DNA from: Fluviicola sp.
GTDB lineage: Bacteria; Bacteroidota; Bacteroidia; Flavobacteriales_D; Crocinitomicaceae
Direction: 5' to 3'
NCBI RefSeq assembly: GCF_030151805.1
Contig: NZ_JASLCN010000450.1
Span: 1-11,400 of the forward strand
DNA length: 11,400 nucleotides
The translations under genes were made by a program, and so were the position numbers. Below are positions 1 through 7,404 of this stretch, in pieces; positions within the stretch are counted from its first letter, which is position 1, and each line of letters opens with the position of its first letter. The notes beneath the pieces are model-generated. The model was not told the DNA's origin, did not search any database, and was given only the letters and a program-made list of their open reading frames with translations.

Positions 1-64
1 AAGATATAACTTTAGATCTCCAATAGAAATGTTTAACCAAAAGTTGCATTTATAAGTTGAATGT

Positions 65-88
65 ACCGTTTGCCATTTGGCAAACCGT
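65..88. terminator. Hairpin, possible terminator, next to the long palindrome
   Basis: A 7-bp perfect stem (GTTTGCC at 68-74, GGCAAAC at 79-85) closes a 4-base ATTT loop. One C-C mismatch and two more pairs extend it to 65-88. It sits 7 bases from the larger palindrome and no T-run follows directly on the plus strand. It may end a plus-strand gene left of the window or add to the termination of tig. The rest of 1-64 is A+T-rich with no coding signal that I can see. Confidence 0.4.
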
Positions 89-95
89 GTGGGGG

Positions 96-137
96 AAAAC
101 AAGAAGGGACGCGATGTATCGCGTCCCTTCTTGTTTT
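96..137. terminator. 19-bp palindromic hairpin, bidirectional terminator, copy A of a repeat
   Basis: A perfect 19-bp stem (96-114 with 119-137) closes a 4-base loop (115-118) and is flanked by an A-run on one side and a T-run on the other, so it can act as an intrinsic terminator in both directions. It begins 21 bases past the tig stop codon and is the likely 3' end of the tig transcript. Its central 22 bases (106-127) match the hairpin at 7339-7382 with one mismatch, so it also belongs to a repeat family. Confidence 0.75.
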
Positions 138-158
138 ATCAACTCGTAACGTATGTTC

Positions 159-1511
159 TTATTTCGAAGCCATTTCAACGAACTCATCGTAAGAAACTTC
201 TTTTGAGTTCAATTTCACTGTATTCTTAAAGTATTCTGTCAATTTTGCCTCAGCAAGCATGTCGTAAATACGATTTGCCTCTTCGCGGTTTTGCAAAGCT
301 CCTGCAGCTTGTTTCGTCAATTCCGCATCCTCTGGCGCAGGAATTCCGTATTGTGCATATTGATTAACGATCAATCCTTTCGTAAACTCAATCACTTCAG
401 CATTATCCAGTTTAATGTCGTTTGCTTTGAAGATATGACCTTGAATCAACTGCCATTTCAAATCTTTTGCATAATTGTCGTAATCCGCTTCGATTTGCTC
501 GATGGTAATCGGTTTCTCATTTGACAATTGAATCCAACGCTTCAAGAAATCGTTCGGAAGGTTCACCGGTGTGTTTTCAACCAGGTCACGGTAAACTTCA
601 CGTGTCAACAAACGGTCAGAGTCATTTGCGAACATCTGAGTCAGATCATTTGCGATACGCTCACGTAATTCTTTCTCAGAAGAAACTGCTCCTTCACCGA
701 ATAACTTGTCGAACAAATCCTGGTTCAATTCCGCCAACTCCATACGTTTGATATCATTGATCGTCATTTGGTAAGAATCTGAATGATTTGCCAATTCTTC
801 CGGCTTAATTCCAAGCATTGCTGCTTTATCGCTGTCACCGCGGGTAATTGCAGTAGCAGAAACAGTTACTTTGTCTCCTACTTTCTTACCAACCAATGAT
901 TTTTTCACTTTCTTGTCTTCAACAAACTCCATGGAAGTTGTGGAGGAATGCATGATTCCGCCTTCTTTGATTGATCCGTCTTCATTCAACTCAACGAATT
1001 GAGCCAAAATCATATCCGTATCGTTCACTTCTTCAGCAGAAGACATTTTTCCGTAACGGCGACGTAAATCGTCGATTTGCTGATCAACTAATTTATCATC
1101 GATTTTTACCTGAACGTAATCGTATTTGTTTTTGGAAGTCAATTTCAAATCAATTGCCGGAGAGTATCCGATTTCATAAATGAATTCAAAATCTCCCGGA
1201 TTGTCGAAATCTCCTTTTACGTCCGTTCCGTCTTTCGGGATCGGGTTTCCAAGAATTTCCAATTTATTTTCCTGAACATAAGCGTATAAAGCATCCGAAA
1301 CCAATTTATTCATTTCTTCAGCCAATACTGCTTTTCCGTATTGCTTTTGAACCAAAGCCATCGGAACTTTTCCCGGACGGAATCCCGGAATCTTCGCTTG
1401 CTTACGGTATTTATCTAAAGAAGCAGTCACTTTTCCCTGGTAATCTGCCGGTGAAACCTGCACTGTTAAAAGCGCCGTTTCTGCATTCACTTCTTGACGT
1501 GTTACGTTCAT
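159..1511 (-). CDS. tig: Trigger factor, ribosome-associated chaperone
   Basis: This is a 450-residue protein of trigger factor size. Trigger factor binds ribosomal protein uL23 at the peptide exit tunnel and shields nascent chains in the cytoplasm. The ribosome-binding signature GFRPGKVP is at residues 43-50 in the N-terminal domain (about 1-125). A divergent FKBP-like prolyl isomerase segment follows (about 150-255), then a long charged helical C-terminal domain (about 260-445) that forms the chaperone cradle. The middle domain lacks an obvious FKBP aromatic pocket, as is usual in Bacteroidota, so isomerase activity is doubtful. The ATG start is well placed, because the signature falls where it should. 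There is no Shine-Dalgarno sequence, only an A-rich leader. The gene lies just downstream of a tRNA-Leu terminator, so it probably has its own promoter in 1512-1549, and it ends before a strong palindrome. Confidence 0.95.
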   Translation of the reverse strand: MNVTRQEVNAETALLTVQVSPADYQGKVTASLDKYRKQAKIPGFRPGKVPMALVQKQYGKAVLAEEMNKLVSDALYAYVQENKLEILGNPIPKDGTDVKGDFDNPGDFEFIYEIGYSPAIDLKLTSKNKYDYVQVKIDDKLVDQQIDDLRRRYGKMSSAEEVNDTDMILAQFVELNEDGSIKEGGIMHSSTTSMEFVEDKKVKKSLVGKKVGDKVTVSATAITRGDSDKAAMLGIKPEELANHSDSYQMTINDIKRMELAELNQDLFDKLFGEGAVSSEKELRERIANDLTQMFANDSDRLLTREVYRDLVENTPVNLPNDFLKRWIQLSNEKPITIEQIEADYDNYAKDLKWQLIQGHIFKANDIKLDNAEVIEFTKGLIVNQYAQYGIPAPEDAELTKQAAGALQNREEANRIYDMLAEAKLTEYFKNTVKLNSKEVSYDEFVEMASK

Positions 1512-1543
1512 TCCGTTTTCTTTTAATTCTTAACTTGTATAAA

Positions 1544-1579
1544 CAAAAAATGGTCTTCATTGATTAACAACGAGACCAT
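1544..1579 (-). terminator. Intrinsic terminator of tRNA-Leu
   Basis: Read on the minus strand, a 7-bp stem (ATGGTCT at 1573-1579 pairing with AGACCAT at 1550-1556, plus one G-T pair) is followed at once by a run of six T. It lies 6 bases past the tRNA 3' end and about 32 bases before the tig start codon, so it separates the tRNA from tig. Confidence 0.75.
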
Positions 1580-1585
1580 CTGAAG

Positions 1586-1667
1586 TGCGGATGGAGGGAC
1601 TCGAACCCGCACACCTCTCGGCACTAGATCCTAAGTCTAGCGTGTCTACCAATTTCACCACATCCGC
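1586..1667 (-). tRNA. tRNA-Leu (anticodon UAG)
   Basis: The 82-base minus-strand gene folds as a class II tRNA. The 7-bp acceptor stem pairs GCGGATG with CATCCGC, with discriminator base A at 1586. The D arm contains GGTAGAC, and the T arm contains GGTTCGAGTCC. A long variable arm (TGCCGAGAGGTGT region) is typical of Leu. The anticodon loop is CTTAGGA, so the anticodon is UAG, reading CUN leucine codons, with G at position 37. The 3' CCA is not encoded (CTT follows the discriminator) and must be added after transcription. A T-rich terminator follows directly. Confidence 0.95.
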
Positions 1668-1879
1668 ATATTTAATTCCTGAAAACCAGGACTAAATTCT
1701 ATTTCAATTTATCAGGATTTCGTTCAATCCTTCCCTTTTGGGTGCACAAAATTAGTGATTATTTCAATTCTTGCAAGCGTTCAGTCATTTTTTTCATTAA
1801 AAATTTAAAAAATCAGCTTCGCTTCGTTCAATGGGTTGCCTTCAATGCCACTCAGTCAACTAAAAACGAGCATTCTACA

Positions 1880-1909
1880 AAGTAGATTCCGCAGGATTGA
1901 AATCTACTT
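1880..1909. other. Hairpin over the phosphatase stop codon
   Basis: A perfect 9-bp inverted repeat (AAGTAGATT at 1880-1888, AATCTACTT at 1901-1909) with a 12-base loop covers the TAG stop codon of the phosphatase gene (1904-1906). No T-run follows on the minus strand, while T-rich sequence follows on the plus strand, so it is a weak terminator candidate or an mRNA 3'-end stabiliser. The remaining 1668-1879 holds no gene that I can support and is A+T-rich. Confidence 0.45.
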
Positions 1910-3538
1910 CTTTTTAAATAATTCCACCATCGGTTTTCCAACCGCTGTATTCGGGCGCTGAACATCCAATACATGAACCAGTGTTGCAGTAATGTCTACT
2001 ATTTCATAAGGAGTGAAAACATCCTGCGGGAAAATGTCTTTTCCGTAGAACAATACCGGAACGTGTGTATCATAATTAAACGCAGAACCGTGACTTGTTC
2101 CTTTGTGAGAATTTGGTGTATCCGAAGTTTTCGGCAAATATCCCGGCTGCAGAATAAAAATCAATTCACCACTTCGTTCTTTATCATAACCCGAAGCAAC
2201 CATTTGCTGCCAGTTTTCAGCCGTTTTGGATTGCAGTTCTTCTTTCGTGTAAACGCGTTTCACTTCTGTCCATTTGGAAATTTCCTGCTTGAAAAAAGCC
2301 ATAACCTGTGTTTCTGTTTCAGTCCCCAGAACGGCATCAATCAAATACACATTGTCGTTTTCAATCGTTTTCAGATAATCTTTCCCGAATTTCGAAATGC
2401 ATTTTGCTCTCAAACTGTCTGTTTTATCTTTCAGGAATAAATATCCTCCCGGTAATTTATGATCTGCCAAAAACTGAGGAACCGGAACTACTGCGTGATC
2501 CGCCGTCAGGAAAACAACATATTGCCCTTTCCCGATTTGTTTATCCAAAGTCTGGAACAAACGGGCAAGTTCCTGGTCCAATCGAAAATACATGTCCTCC
2601 ATTTCCAATGAATACGGACCGAATGTATGTCCGGCAATATCCGGAGTAGAATAACTGATCGTCAGGAAATCGGTTGTAGCATGTGTTCCAAGCTTTTCAT
2701 CCGCAAGCGCCTGGATAGCAAAATCGGTCAAAAAGGTATTTGCTGCCGGCATAATTGTAAACACATTCAATTGATCTGCCGGAGGCAATTTGCTGAAGTC
2801 ATACGGAAAAACCGGGCTTGTCTTTCCTCCCACCAATCCTTCGTAGGGAGAATTATCCTGTTTGATATACGTGTAGCAAGCTGAATCCTTCAATAAGTTC
2901 CATGGCTGATTTACGTAATTCGAAACCAGTTTCCGATCATTAAAGCGATTGACCCATGCTGGCAATTCGGTTCTGTAAAAAGTAGACGTAATGAAATTTC
3001 CGGTGGCATAATCATACCAATAAGAACCATCCGACAAATGTCCGGCAGGCAAAATAGCACTACGGTCTTTAATCGAAACACCAATCACTTTTGACGTCGG
3101 ATAAGTGAGTTTCAATTGATCGGTAATCGTATTCGAGCGTAAAAAATAAGGAGAGCATTTCCCGTATTTACTTACAGAACCAACAGTAGAAACCGTCGTG
3201 TCTTCCACACAATTCACTTCTCTTCCGAAAGGGCGGTAATGCCATTCGTTTGCAACAATTCCGTGGTTACTCGGCGTACTTCCCGTATAAATCGAAGCGT
3301 GTCCCGGACCAGTAAAAGTGGGCACATAATTATAAGTCACATTTCTGAAATGCGTTCCTTTGTCCATCAAACGTTTGAAACCATCTTTTCCGAATTGAGG
3401 ATAGAAACGATACAAATAATCGTAGCACATCTGATCAACGACAATTCCGACAACTACTTTGGGCGCATCTTTCTGCGAAAACGATTGATTTGAAAACAGT
3501 CCGAAACAAACTGAAAACAGAAGTATTGAGAATCTCAT
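1904..3538 (-). CDS. PafA-like secreted alkaline phosphatase
   Basis: This 544-residue exported enzyme of the alkaline phosphatase superfamily is expected to hydrolyse phosphate monoesters in the periplasm with two zinc ions. A signal peptide (residues 1-21, cleavage after SFS) precedes the catalytic domain. All residues characteristic of PafA-type enzymes are visible: metal ligands D35, D300, H304, D347, H348 and H483; nucleophile T76 in TGPGH; N97 in GIVAN; and the K157-x-R159 pair in SIKDRS. The Lys/Arg pair and the Asn separate this phosphatase subgroup from the nucleotide pyrophosphatase/phosphodiesterase (NPP) subgroup. Known PafA enzymes are made regardless of phosphate level, and I see no Pho box. 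The ATG start gives a clean signal peptide. A TAGTTTTG element lies 20 bases upstream. The gene is monocistronic and divergent from miaE. Confidence 0.9.
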   Translation of the reverse strand: MRFSILLFSVCFGLFSNQSFSQKDAPKVVVGIVVDQMCYDYLYRFYPQFGKDGFKRLMDKGTHFRNVTYNYVPTFTGPGHASIYTGSTPSNHGIVANEWHYRPFGREVNCVEDTTVSTVGSVSKYGKCSPYFLRSNTITDQLKLTYPTSKVIGVSIKDRSAILPAGHLSDGSYWYDYATGNFITSTFYRTELPAWVNRFNDRKLVSNYVNQPWNLLKDSACYTYIKQDNSPYEGLVGGKTSPVFPYDFSKLPPADQLNVFTIMPAANTFLTDFAIQALADEKLGTHATTDFLTISYSTPDIAGHTFGPYSLEMEDMYFRLDQELARLFQTLDKQIGKGQYVVFLTADHAVVPVPQFLADHKLPGGYLFLKDKTDSLRAKCISKFGKDYLKTIENDNVYLIDAVLGTETETQVMAFFKQEISKWTEVKRVYTKEELQSKTAENWQQMVASGYDKERSGELIFILQPGYLPKTSDTPNSHKGTSHGSAFNYDTHVPVLFYGKDIFPQDVFTPYEIVDITATLVHVLDVQRPNTAVGKPMVELFKKK

Positions 3539-3557
3539 ATTTTCGATATTATTCTAA

Positions 3558-3565
3558 CAAAACTA
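3558..3565 (-). promoter_or_regulatory. Probable -7 element of the PafA-like gene
   Basis: TAGTTTTG on the minus strand fits the Bacteroidota -7 consensus TAnnTTTG and lies 19 bases before the start codon. No exact TTG is found at the expected -33 spacing; the nearest match is TTA with an 18-base spacer. The 73-base gap to miaE must hold both divergent promoters. Confidence 0.5.
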
Positions 3566-3587
3566 GGATTTGAATTCAAGAAATAAC

Positions 3588-3595
3588 GAAATTTG
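3588..3595 (+). promoter_or_regulatory. Possible -7 element of miaE
   Basis: GAAATTTG has one mismatch to TAnnTTTG and lies 16 bases before the miaE ATG, leaving a leader of roughly 10 bases. A TTTG at 3569-3572 lies upstream, but its spacing is shorter than usual. This is a weak, position-based call. Confidence 0.3.
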
Positions 3596-3611
3596 CCGTA
3601 AAATTTCAATT

Positions 3612-4202
3612 ATGTTAGGTTTAAAATTGCCAACTGACCCGCGTTGGGTGAATATTGTAGAAAAGAACATCGAGGAAATATTAACGGATCATGCCTTCTG
3701 CGAACAAAAAGCAGCAAGTAATGCCATTTCTATTATTGTTCAGTATCCGCACTATCCTGACATGGTTAAGTCCATGATTGAAATTTGCCAGGAAGAAATG
3801 GAACATTTCGGGATGGTGCACGATAAAATCCTGGAACGCGGGTATCAACTCGGATTCGAACGCAAGGATCCATACGTTCACGACCTGTTGGATTTTCTGA
3901 AAGTAACTCACTCCGGAAATCCGAAAAAATCGCATCTGGTGAACCAGCTATTGTTTGCTGCCATGATCGAAGCAAGAAGCTGCGAGCGTTTCAAAATCCT
4001 TTCGGAAGAAATCAACGACGAAGATTTGCGTGTTTTTTACCGCAGTTTGATGGAAAGCGAAGCACGTCACTACATTACGTTCCTGAATTTTGCCCGTAAA
4101 TACGGAGACGGAATTGATGTAGATGCCCGCTGGAAAAAATTCCTGGAATTCGAAGCTTCTTTAATGGATAAATACGGGAAATCAGAAACGATGCACGGAT
4201 AA
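3612..4202 (+). CDS. miaE: tRNA-(ms2io6A) hydroxylase
   Basis: MiaE is a cytoplasmic non-haem diiron monooxygenase that hydroxylates the isopentenyl group of 2-methylthio-isopentenyladenosine at A37 of tRNAs reading UNN codons. The 196-residue product is an all-helical ferritin-like bundle. It shows the expected ligand set E31, E62-x-x-H65, E120 and E150-x-x-H153. The N-terminal stretch MLGLKLPTDPRW is typical of the family and fixes the start at the ATG at 3612; a longer frame opening at a TTG at 3570 adds 14 residues unlike the family and would cover the promoter. The gene stands alone between two minus-strand genes. MiaB and MiaA, which make the substrate, are not in the window. Confidence 0.92.
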   Translation: MLGLKLPTDPRWVNIVEKNIEEILTDHAFCEQKAASNAISIIVQYPHYPDMVKSMIEICQEEMEHFGMVHDKILERGYQLGFERKDPYVHDLLDFLKVTHSGNPKKSHLVNQLLFAAMIEARSCERFKILSEEINDEDLRVFYRSLMESEARHYITFLNFARKYGDGIDVDARWKKFLEFEASLMDKYGKSETMHG

Positions 4203-4203
4203 A

Positions 4204-4250
4204 CCCGGGCAAAAATGAAGCATCCAAAAGTTGCCCCGGATTGAATTTTT
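4204..4250. terminator. Possible shared terminator between miaE and the sensor kinase
   Basis: An imperfect 9-position stem (4204-4212 with 4231-4239, one C-C mismatch, 18-base loop) begins 2 bases past the miaE stop. A T-rich stretch with TTTTT at 4246-4250 follows on the plus strand. On the minus strand the same stem follows the kinase stop and is trailed by TTTA. It could serve both converging genes in the 53-base gap. Confidence 0.45.
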
Positions 4251-4255
4251 CATTT

Positions 4256-7144
4256 TCAATTCATAGTGATTGGAATTGTCAGAATCACACAAGTTCCGGG
4301 AAATTCAAGATTCGATGCATCCACATTCCTGATTGTGACGGTATATCCTTCTTTGTTTTTCCCTTTTAAAGATTTCAGACGTTCTTCCGTAATTTGTGTT
4401 CCATAAGATTTATGTCCTGTATCCCGTTGATGTTTTACCGATTGCGAATACCCGATTCCGTTATCTTGTACCAACACTTTTAAGAACTTGTCTTCTACAT
4501 AAAATTTCAAGAACAACTTTCCTCCTTCTGAGCGTTTAATCAACCCATGAATAATTGCATTTTCCACATAAGGCTGAATCAACATGGGAGGAATAAAGGG
4601 GTGAAAAGGCAACTGCTTCAAACTACAATCAATTTCAAAGGTAAACGTGTTTTTAAAACGCATTTGTTCCAGAAGAATGTAATTCTTCAACATTTCGTAT
4701 TCCTCTTCCACGGTGATGTATGACATCCTTGAATTGGTCAGGGTTTGCCGGATTAATTTAGAAAAGCGGATCAGGTATTTTTCCGCATTCTCATTCTCTT
4801 CATACAGAAGGAAACTGTGAATCGAGTTCAGTGAGTTGAAAATGAAATGCGGATTCATTTGAGCCGACAATGCCATTTGTTCCAACTCAATCATGCGATT
4901 CAGGATGTAATTTTTTTTATTTACATACCGAATGGAGAGTTTTAAAATGATGTAAAACAGAACGATCACAAAAGCCGCATAAAACACAATAAAGTACCAG
5001 CGAACAAAAACATTTTTTTCTACTTCGAATCTCGCTACCAATTTAGGCTTAGACCAGTTATCAAAAGTACTTAAACGGGAAATCTCCAGATCATACTTCC
5101 CGGCTGAGGGATTGTTCAGAATAATCTCTCCTTTATCCGATTTAATCCAGGTTTGATCTTTCCCAAAACGATACCTGTAGGTTATATTCCCGGTAAGATT
5201 TTTGTCCAGGAGATTTATCTTAATCAAGTCTGTGTTTGCCGGGATTTTTTTTGATTGATTCAGTTCTTTGTTTCTGGAAAATGACCGGATAGAAAACAGT
5301 CTGAGCGGACATTCCGACTGCTCTTTTTTCACTTTCAAAACGTTTATTTTCTGCACACCAAACTTAGTAGCCAGGTAAACCACATCGTCGTAAGCATACA
5401 AATCCGTTATTTCTGCGCTGGATAACAGCTTTTTGTTTATAAAGCTTTGGCAAACAATCCGATTGTTTTTCCTGACAAGCAAAAACACTCCTTTTTCACT
5501 CACTACCCACAACTGATTCTTTTCGTCAAAGAAAATATTCAGCAGTTGTTTTCCCAAATGGAGCTTCGGGACAAATGCTGAAGCAGTTTCCTCCTCCATA
5601 TCTATCCTGAAAAGCCCTTCAGTATCAGATATCGCGATTAAACCCCAAAACGGATTGTACTTTAATTTCTTAATTCCTTTATTTAAAACAGATCTGTAAC
5701 TGCCGGATGCCTTCGAATTTTTAATATTAAAAACCTTTATCCCGGTATCATACACAATAAATATTTTTTTGTGCTGCATCATATAAAACCAAACATAAGC
5801 CTTGGAAAGGTTATACTTACGGGTCGGTCTTAAATCGGCACGGTATTCCGATTTTCCATTCGCTTCAATAATATCAGTCGCAAAAAAGTTAATTCCCACC
5901 ACGAAAGAGTTGTCTACGTAATTTGGATTTGAAACGTAAGTTGCATCCACATCTTTCCAATCACTCCAATCCACAATACCCTTCTGAAATGCGAATCCGT
6001 CATTAAAAGGCAGCAAATTAAAACGGCGAAAAATCTTCCCGACATCTTTGCATAAATAAGGCGGGTACAACTGCTGCCATTTGCCCACATAATGAGTAAT
6101 TACGACTTTATGCTTGTTTCCATTGATAAAACGCACCTCTTCAGACAGGATTTCCCCATTAATTGCCAATTGCCTGAATGCTTCATCAGAAATTGAAAAC
6201 ACCCCTTTTTCAAGCGTCGTAAGCCATAAGGTATGGTTTGAATCTTTAAATGCTGAGGTGACCGAATAATTAGGTAAGTAATGCTGAACAAGCGTCAACG
6301 ATTTTGTTTTTGGATCAAAGCGGTATTTTTTCATCCCCCCTTTGTAAAACCCGACATACAAAAACTCCTTGTCTGCATCCAGCGCAATCACTTCCAGGCT
6401 ATCCGTTAAGAGTTTGAATTGTTGTTTGTCATTCAGATATAATTTCATATTGGTGATAATGAAATTATATCCTTTGTATTTTTTCGCCCGAACAGCCCCA
6501 TGAAGCTTTATTTCACCCGCAAAAACAGGTTTCTGGTTCCGGATAAAAAAAACGTCGCCCGCTTGTCTCGTTTTAGTTGTCCGCGCACATAACAAGACAT
6601 CTCCGAATTCAAAAAAACAGGCCTTATCCGGAAACTTATCTGACAATCGCTCTATCTGACCATCTTCACTAATCCGAATAGCAACTCCATTAGCATATGC
6701 AGCGTAAATCAACGAGTTATCCTTTAGCAGACAAAATGAAATATATGCGTTCCGACCAATAAAAACGGTTTTCTTAAGCAGGTGATTATATTTATACGCC
6801 TGCATTTTCCCATCTTTGAAAACACTTAACAGTCCGTTATATCCCAAAAACCAAACACCACCAGTTGAATCTTCAGCGATCCTGAAATTCACATTGTCGG
6901 CTAACCCATTCTCAGTCGTATATTTTTGAAATTCAAATCCGTCATATTTCACCACTCCCCGGTCTGTCAGTATCCACAACAAACCTGATTTATCCTGATG
7001 AACCTGGTAGGTTTCAGAACTTGGCAGACCATTTTTTATTCCAAAATGATCATAATTGTATTCCCATGAAATACGGTTTGCTTGCGCAGATATTGTCGTA
7101 GCAATTCCGACAACAATGAGACCCCATAGAATGTACTTAATCAA
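4256..7144 (-). CDS. Propeller-type membrane sensor histidine kinase (LytS-like)
   Basis: This is a 962-residue inner-membrane sensor kinase. A signal sequence (MIKYILW to ISAQA, residues 1-22) is followed by a long periplasmic sensor of two-component-regulator propeller repeats, clearest at about 55-69, 96-109, 305-318 and 544-556. A Y_Y_Y Ig-like domain (about 634-709), one membrane helix (714-735), a LytS-type His_kinase dimer domain (753-834) and an ATPase domain (855-957) follow. The phospho-acceptor is H766 in NPHFIFN. N862 (QPYVENAIIHG), the DNGIG box (894-898) and Y914-G915 mark the ATP site, so the enzyme looks active. The ligand is unknown. The partner is probably the LytTR regulator encoded just upstream. 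No ATG start exists: I chose the TTG at 7142-7144, which gives a compact signal peptide; a TTG at 7175-7177 adds 11 residues but overlaps a likely promoter element. Confidence 0.88.
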   Translation of the reverse strand: MIKYILWGLIVVGIATTISAQANRISWEYNYDHFGIKNGLPSSETYQVHQDKSGLLWILTDRGVVKYDGFEFQKYTTENGLADNVNFRIAEDSTGGVWFLGYNGLLSVFKDGKMQAYKYNHLLKKTVFIGRNAYISFCLLKDNSLIYAAYANGVAIRISEDGQIERLSDKFPDKACFFEFGDVLLCARTTKTRQAGDVFFIRNQKPVFAGEIKLHGAVRAKKYKGYNFIITNMKLYLNDKQQFKLLTDSLEVIALDADKEFLYVGFYKGGMKKYRFDPKTKSLTLVQHYLPNYSVTSAFKDSNHTLWLTTLEKGVFSISDEAFRQLAINGEILSEEVRFINGNKHKVVITHYVGKWQQLYPPYLCKDVGKIFRRFNLLPFNDGFAFQKGIVDWSDWKDVDATYVSNPNYVDNSFVVGINFFATDIIEANGKSEYRADLRPTRKYNLSKAYVWFYMMQHKKIFIVYDTGIKVFNIKNSKASGSYRSVLNKGIKKLKYNPFWGLIAISDTEGLFRIDMEEETASAFVPKLHLGKQLLNIFFDEKNQLWVVSEKGVFLLVRKNNRIVCQSFINKKLLSSAEITDLYAYDDVVYLATKFGVQKINVLKVKKEQSECPLRLFSIRSFSRNKELNQSKKIPANTDLIKINLLDKNLTGNITYRYRFGKDQTWIKSDKGEIILNNPSAGKYDLEISRLSTFDNWSKPKLVARFEVEKNVFVRWYFIVFYAAFVIVLFYIILKLSIRYVNKKNYILNRMIELEQMALSAQMNPHFIFNSLNSIHSFLLYEENENAEKYLIRFSKLIRQTLTNSRMSYITVEEEYEMLKNYILLEQMRFKNTFTFEIDCSLKQLPFHPFIPPMLIQPYVENAIIHGLIKRSEGGKLFLKFYVEDKFLKVLVQDNGIGYSQSVKHQRDTGHKSYGTQITEERLKSLKGKNKEGYTVTIRNVDASNLEFPGTCVILTIPITMN

Positions 7145-7174
7145 ACTGAAAATGTGTGAGATTTGTTTCGGTGG

Positions 7175-7182
7175 CAAATTTA
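7175..7182 (-). promoter_or_regulatory. Probable -7 promoter element of the sensor kinase
   Basis: TAAATTTG on the minus strand fits TAnnTTTG exactly. Transcription would start near 7168, giving a leader of about 25 bases to the TTG at 7144 and ruling out the TTG at 7177, which lies inside the element. No TTG is present at the usual -33 distance. Confidence 0.45.
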
Positions 7183-7338
7183 ACAGAATCTAATAATTTT
7201 GGTCGTATTTTGAGCAAAACAGATTGGATCGACCTCTTTCATCGCGGGTTTAAGACTATTTTTGATCACTGATTCAAAACGAATAGTTCCGACAGGGTTT
7301 TCATCTATAAGGAATCCTTTTCATCGCGTCAATCATCC

Positions 7339-7382
7339 AAAAACAGTAGGGGACGCGATACATTGCGTCCCCTACTGTTTTT
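7339..7382. terminator. Long palindromic hairpin, terminator after the response regulator, copy B
   Basis: An 18-bp perfect stem (7339-7356 with 7365-7382) is extended by one G-T and one A-T pair to a 4-base loop (7359-7362). A-runs and T-runs flank it, so it can stop transcription in both directions. It lies 22 bases past the response regulator stop codon. Its core is nearly the same as the hairpin at 96-137. The rest of 7183-7338 has no gene that I can support. Confidence 0.72.
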
Positions 7383-7404
7383 TCATATCGTGTATCCTTA
7401 TTCC

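Noticed and set aside
1973..2440. 155-codon plus-strand ORF opposite the PafA-like gene
   Set aside because: It is antisense to a well-supported enzyme gene, and its composition (many Phe, Cys, Arg and Ser) is that of a shadow frame.
3570..3611. Upstream extension of miaE from a TTG
   Set aside because: The added 14 residues do not fit the family, and the region must hold the divergent promoters; the ATG at 3612 gives the usual MiaE N-terminus.
1586..3612. Functional link between tRNA-Leu and nearby miaE
   Set aside because: MiaE acts on A37 of UNN-reading tRNAs, and this tRNA reads CUN and has G37, so proximity is probably chance.
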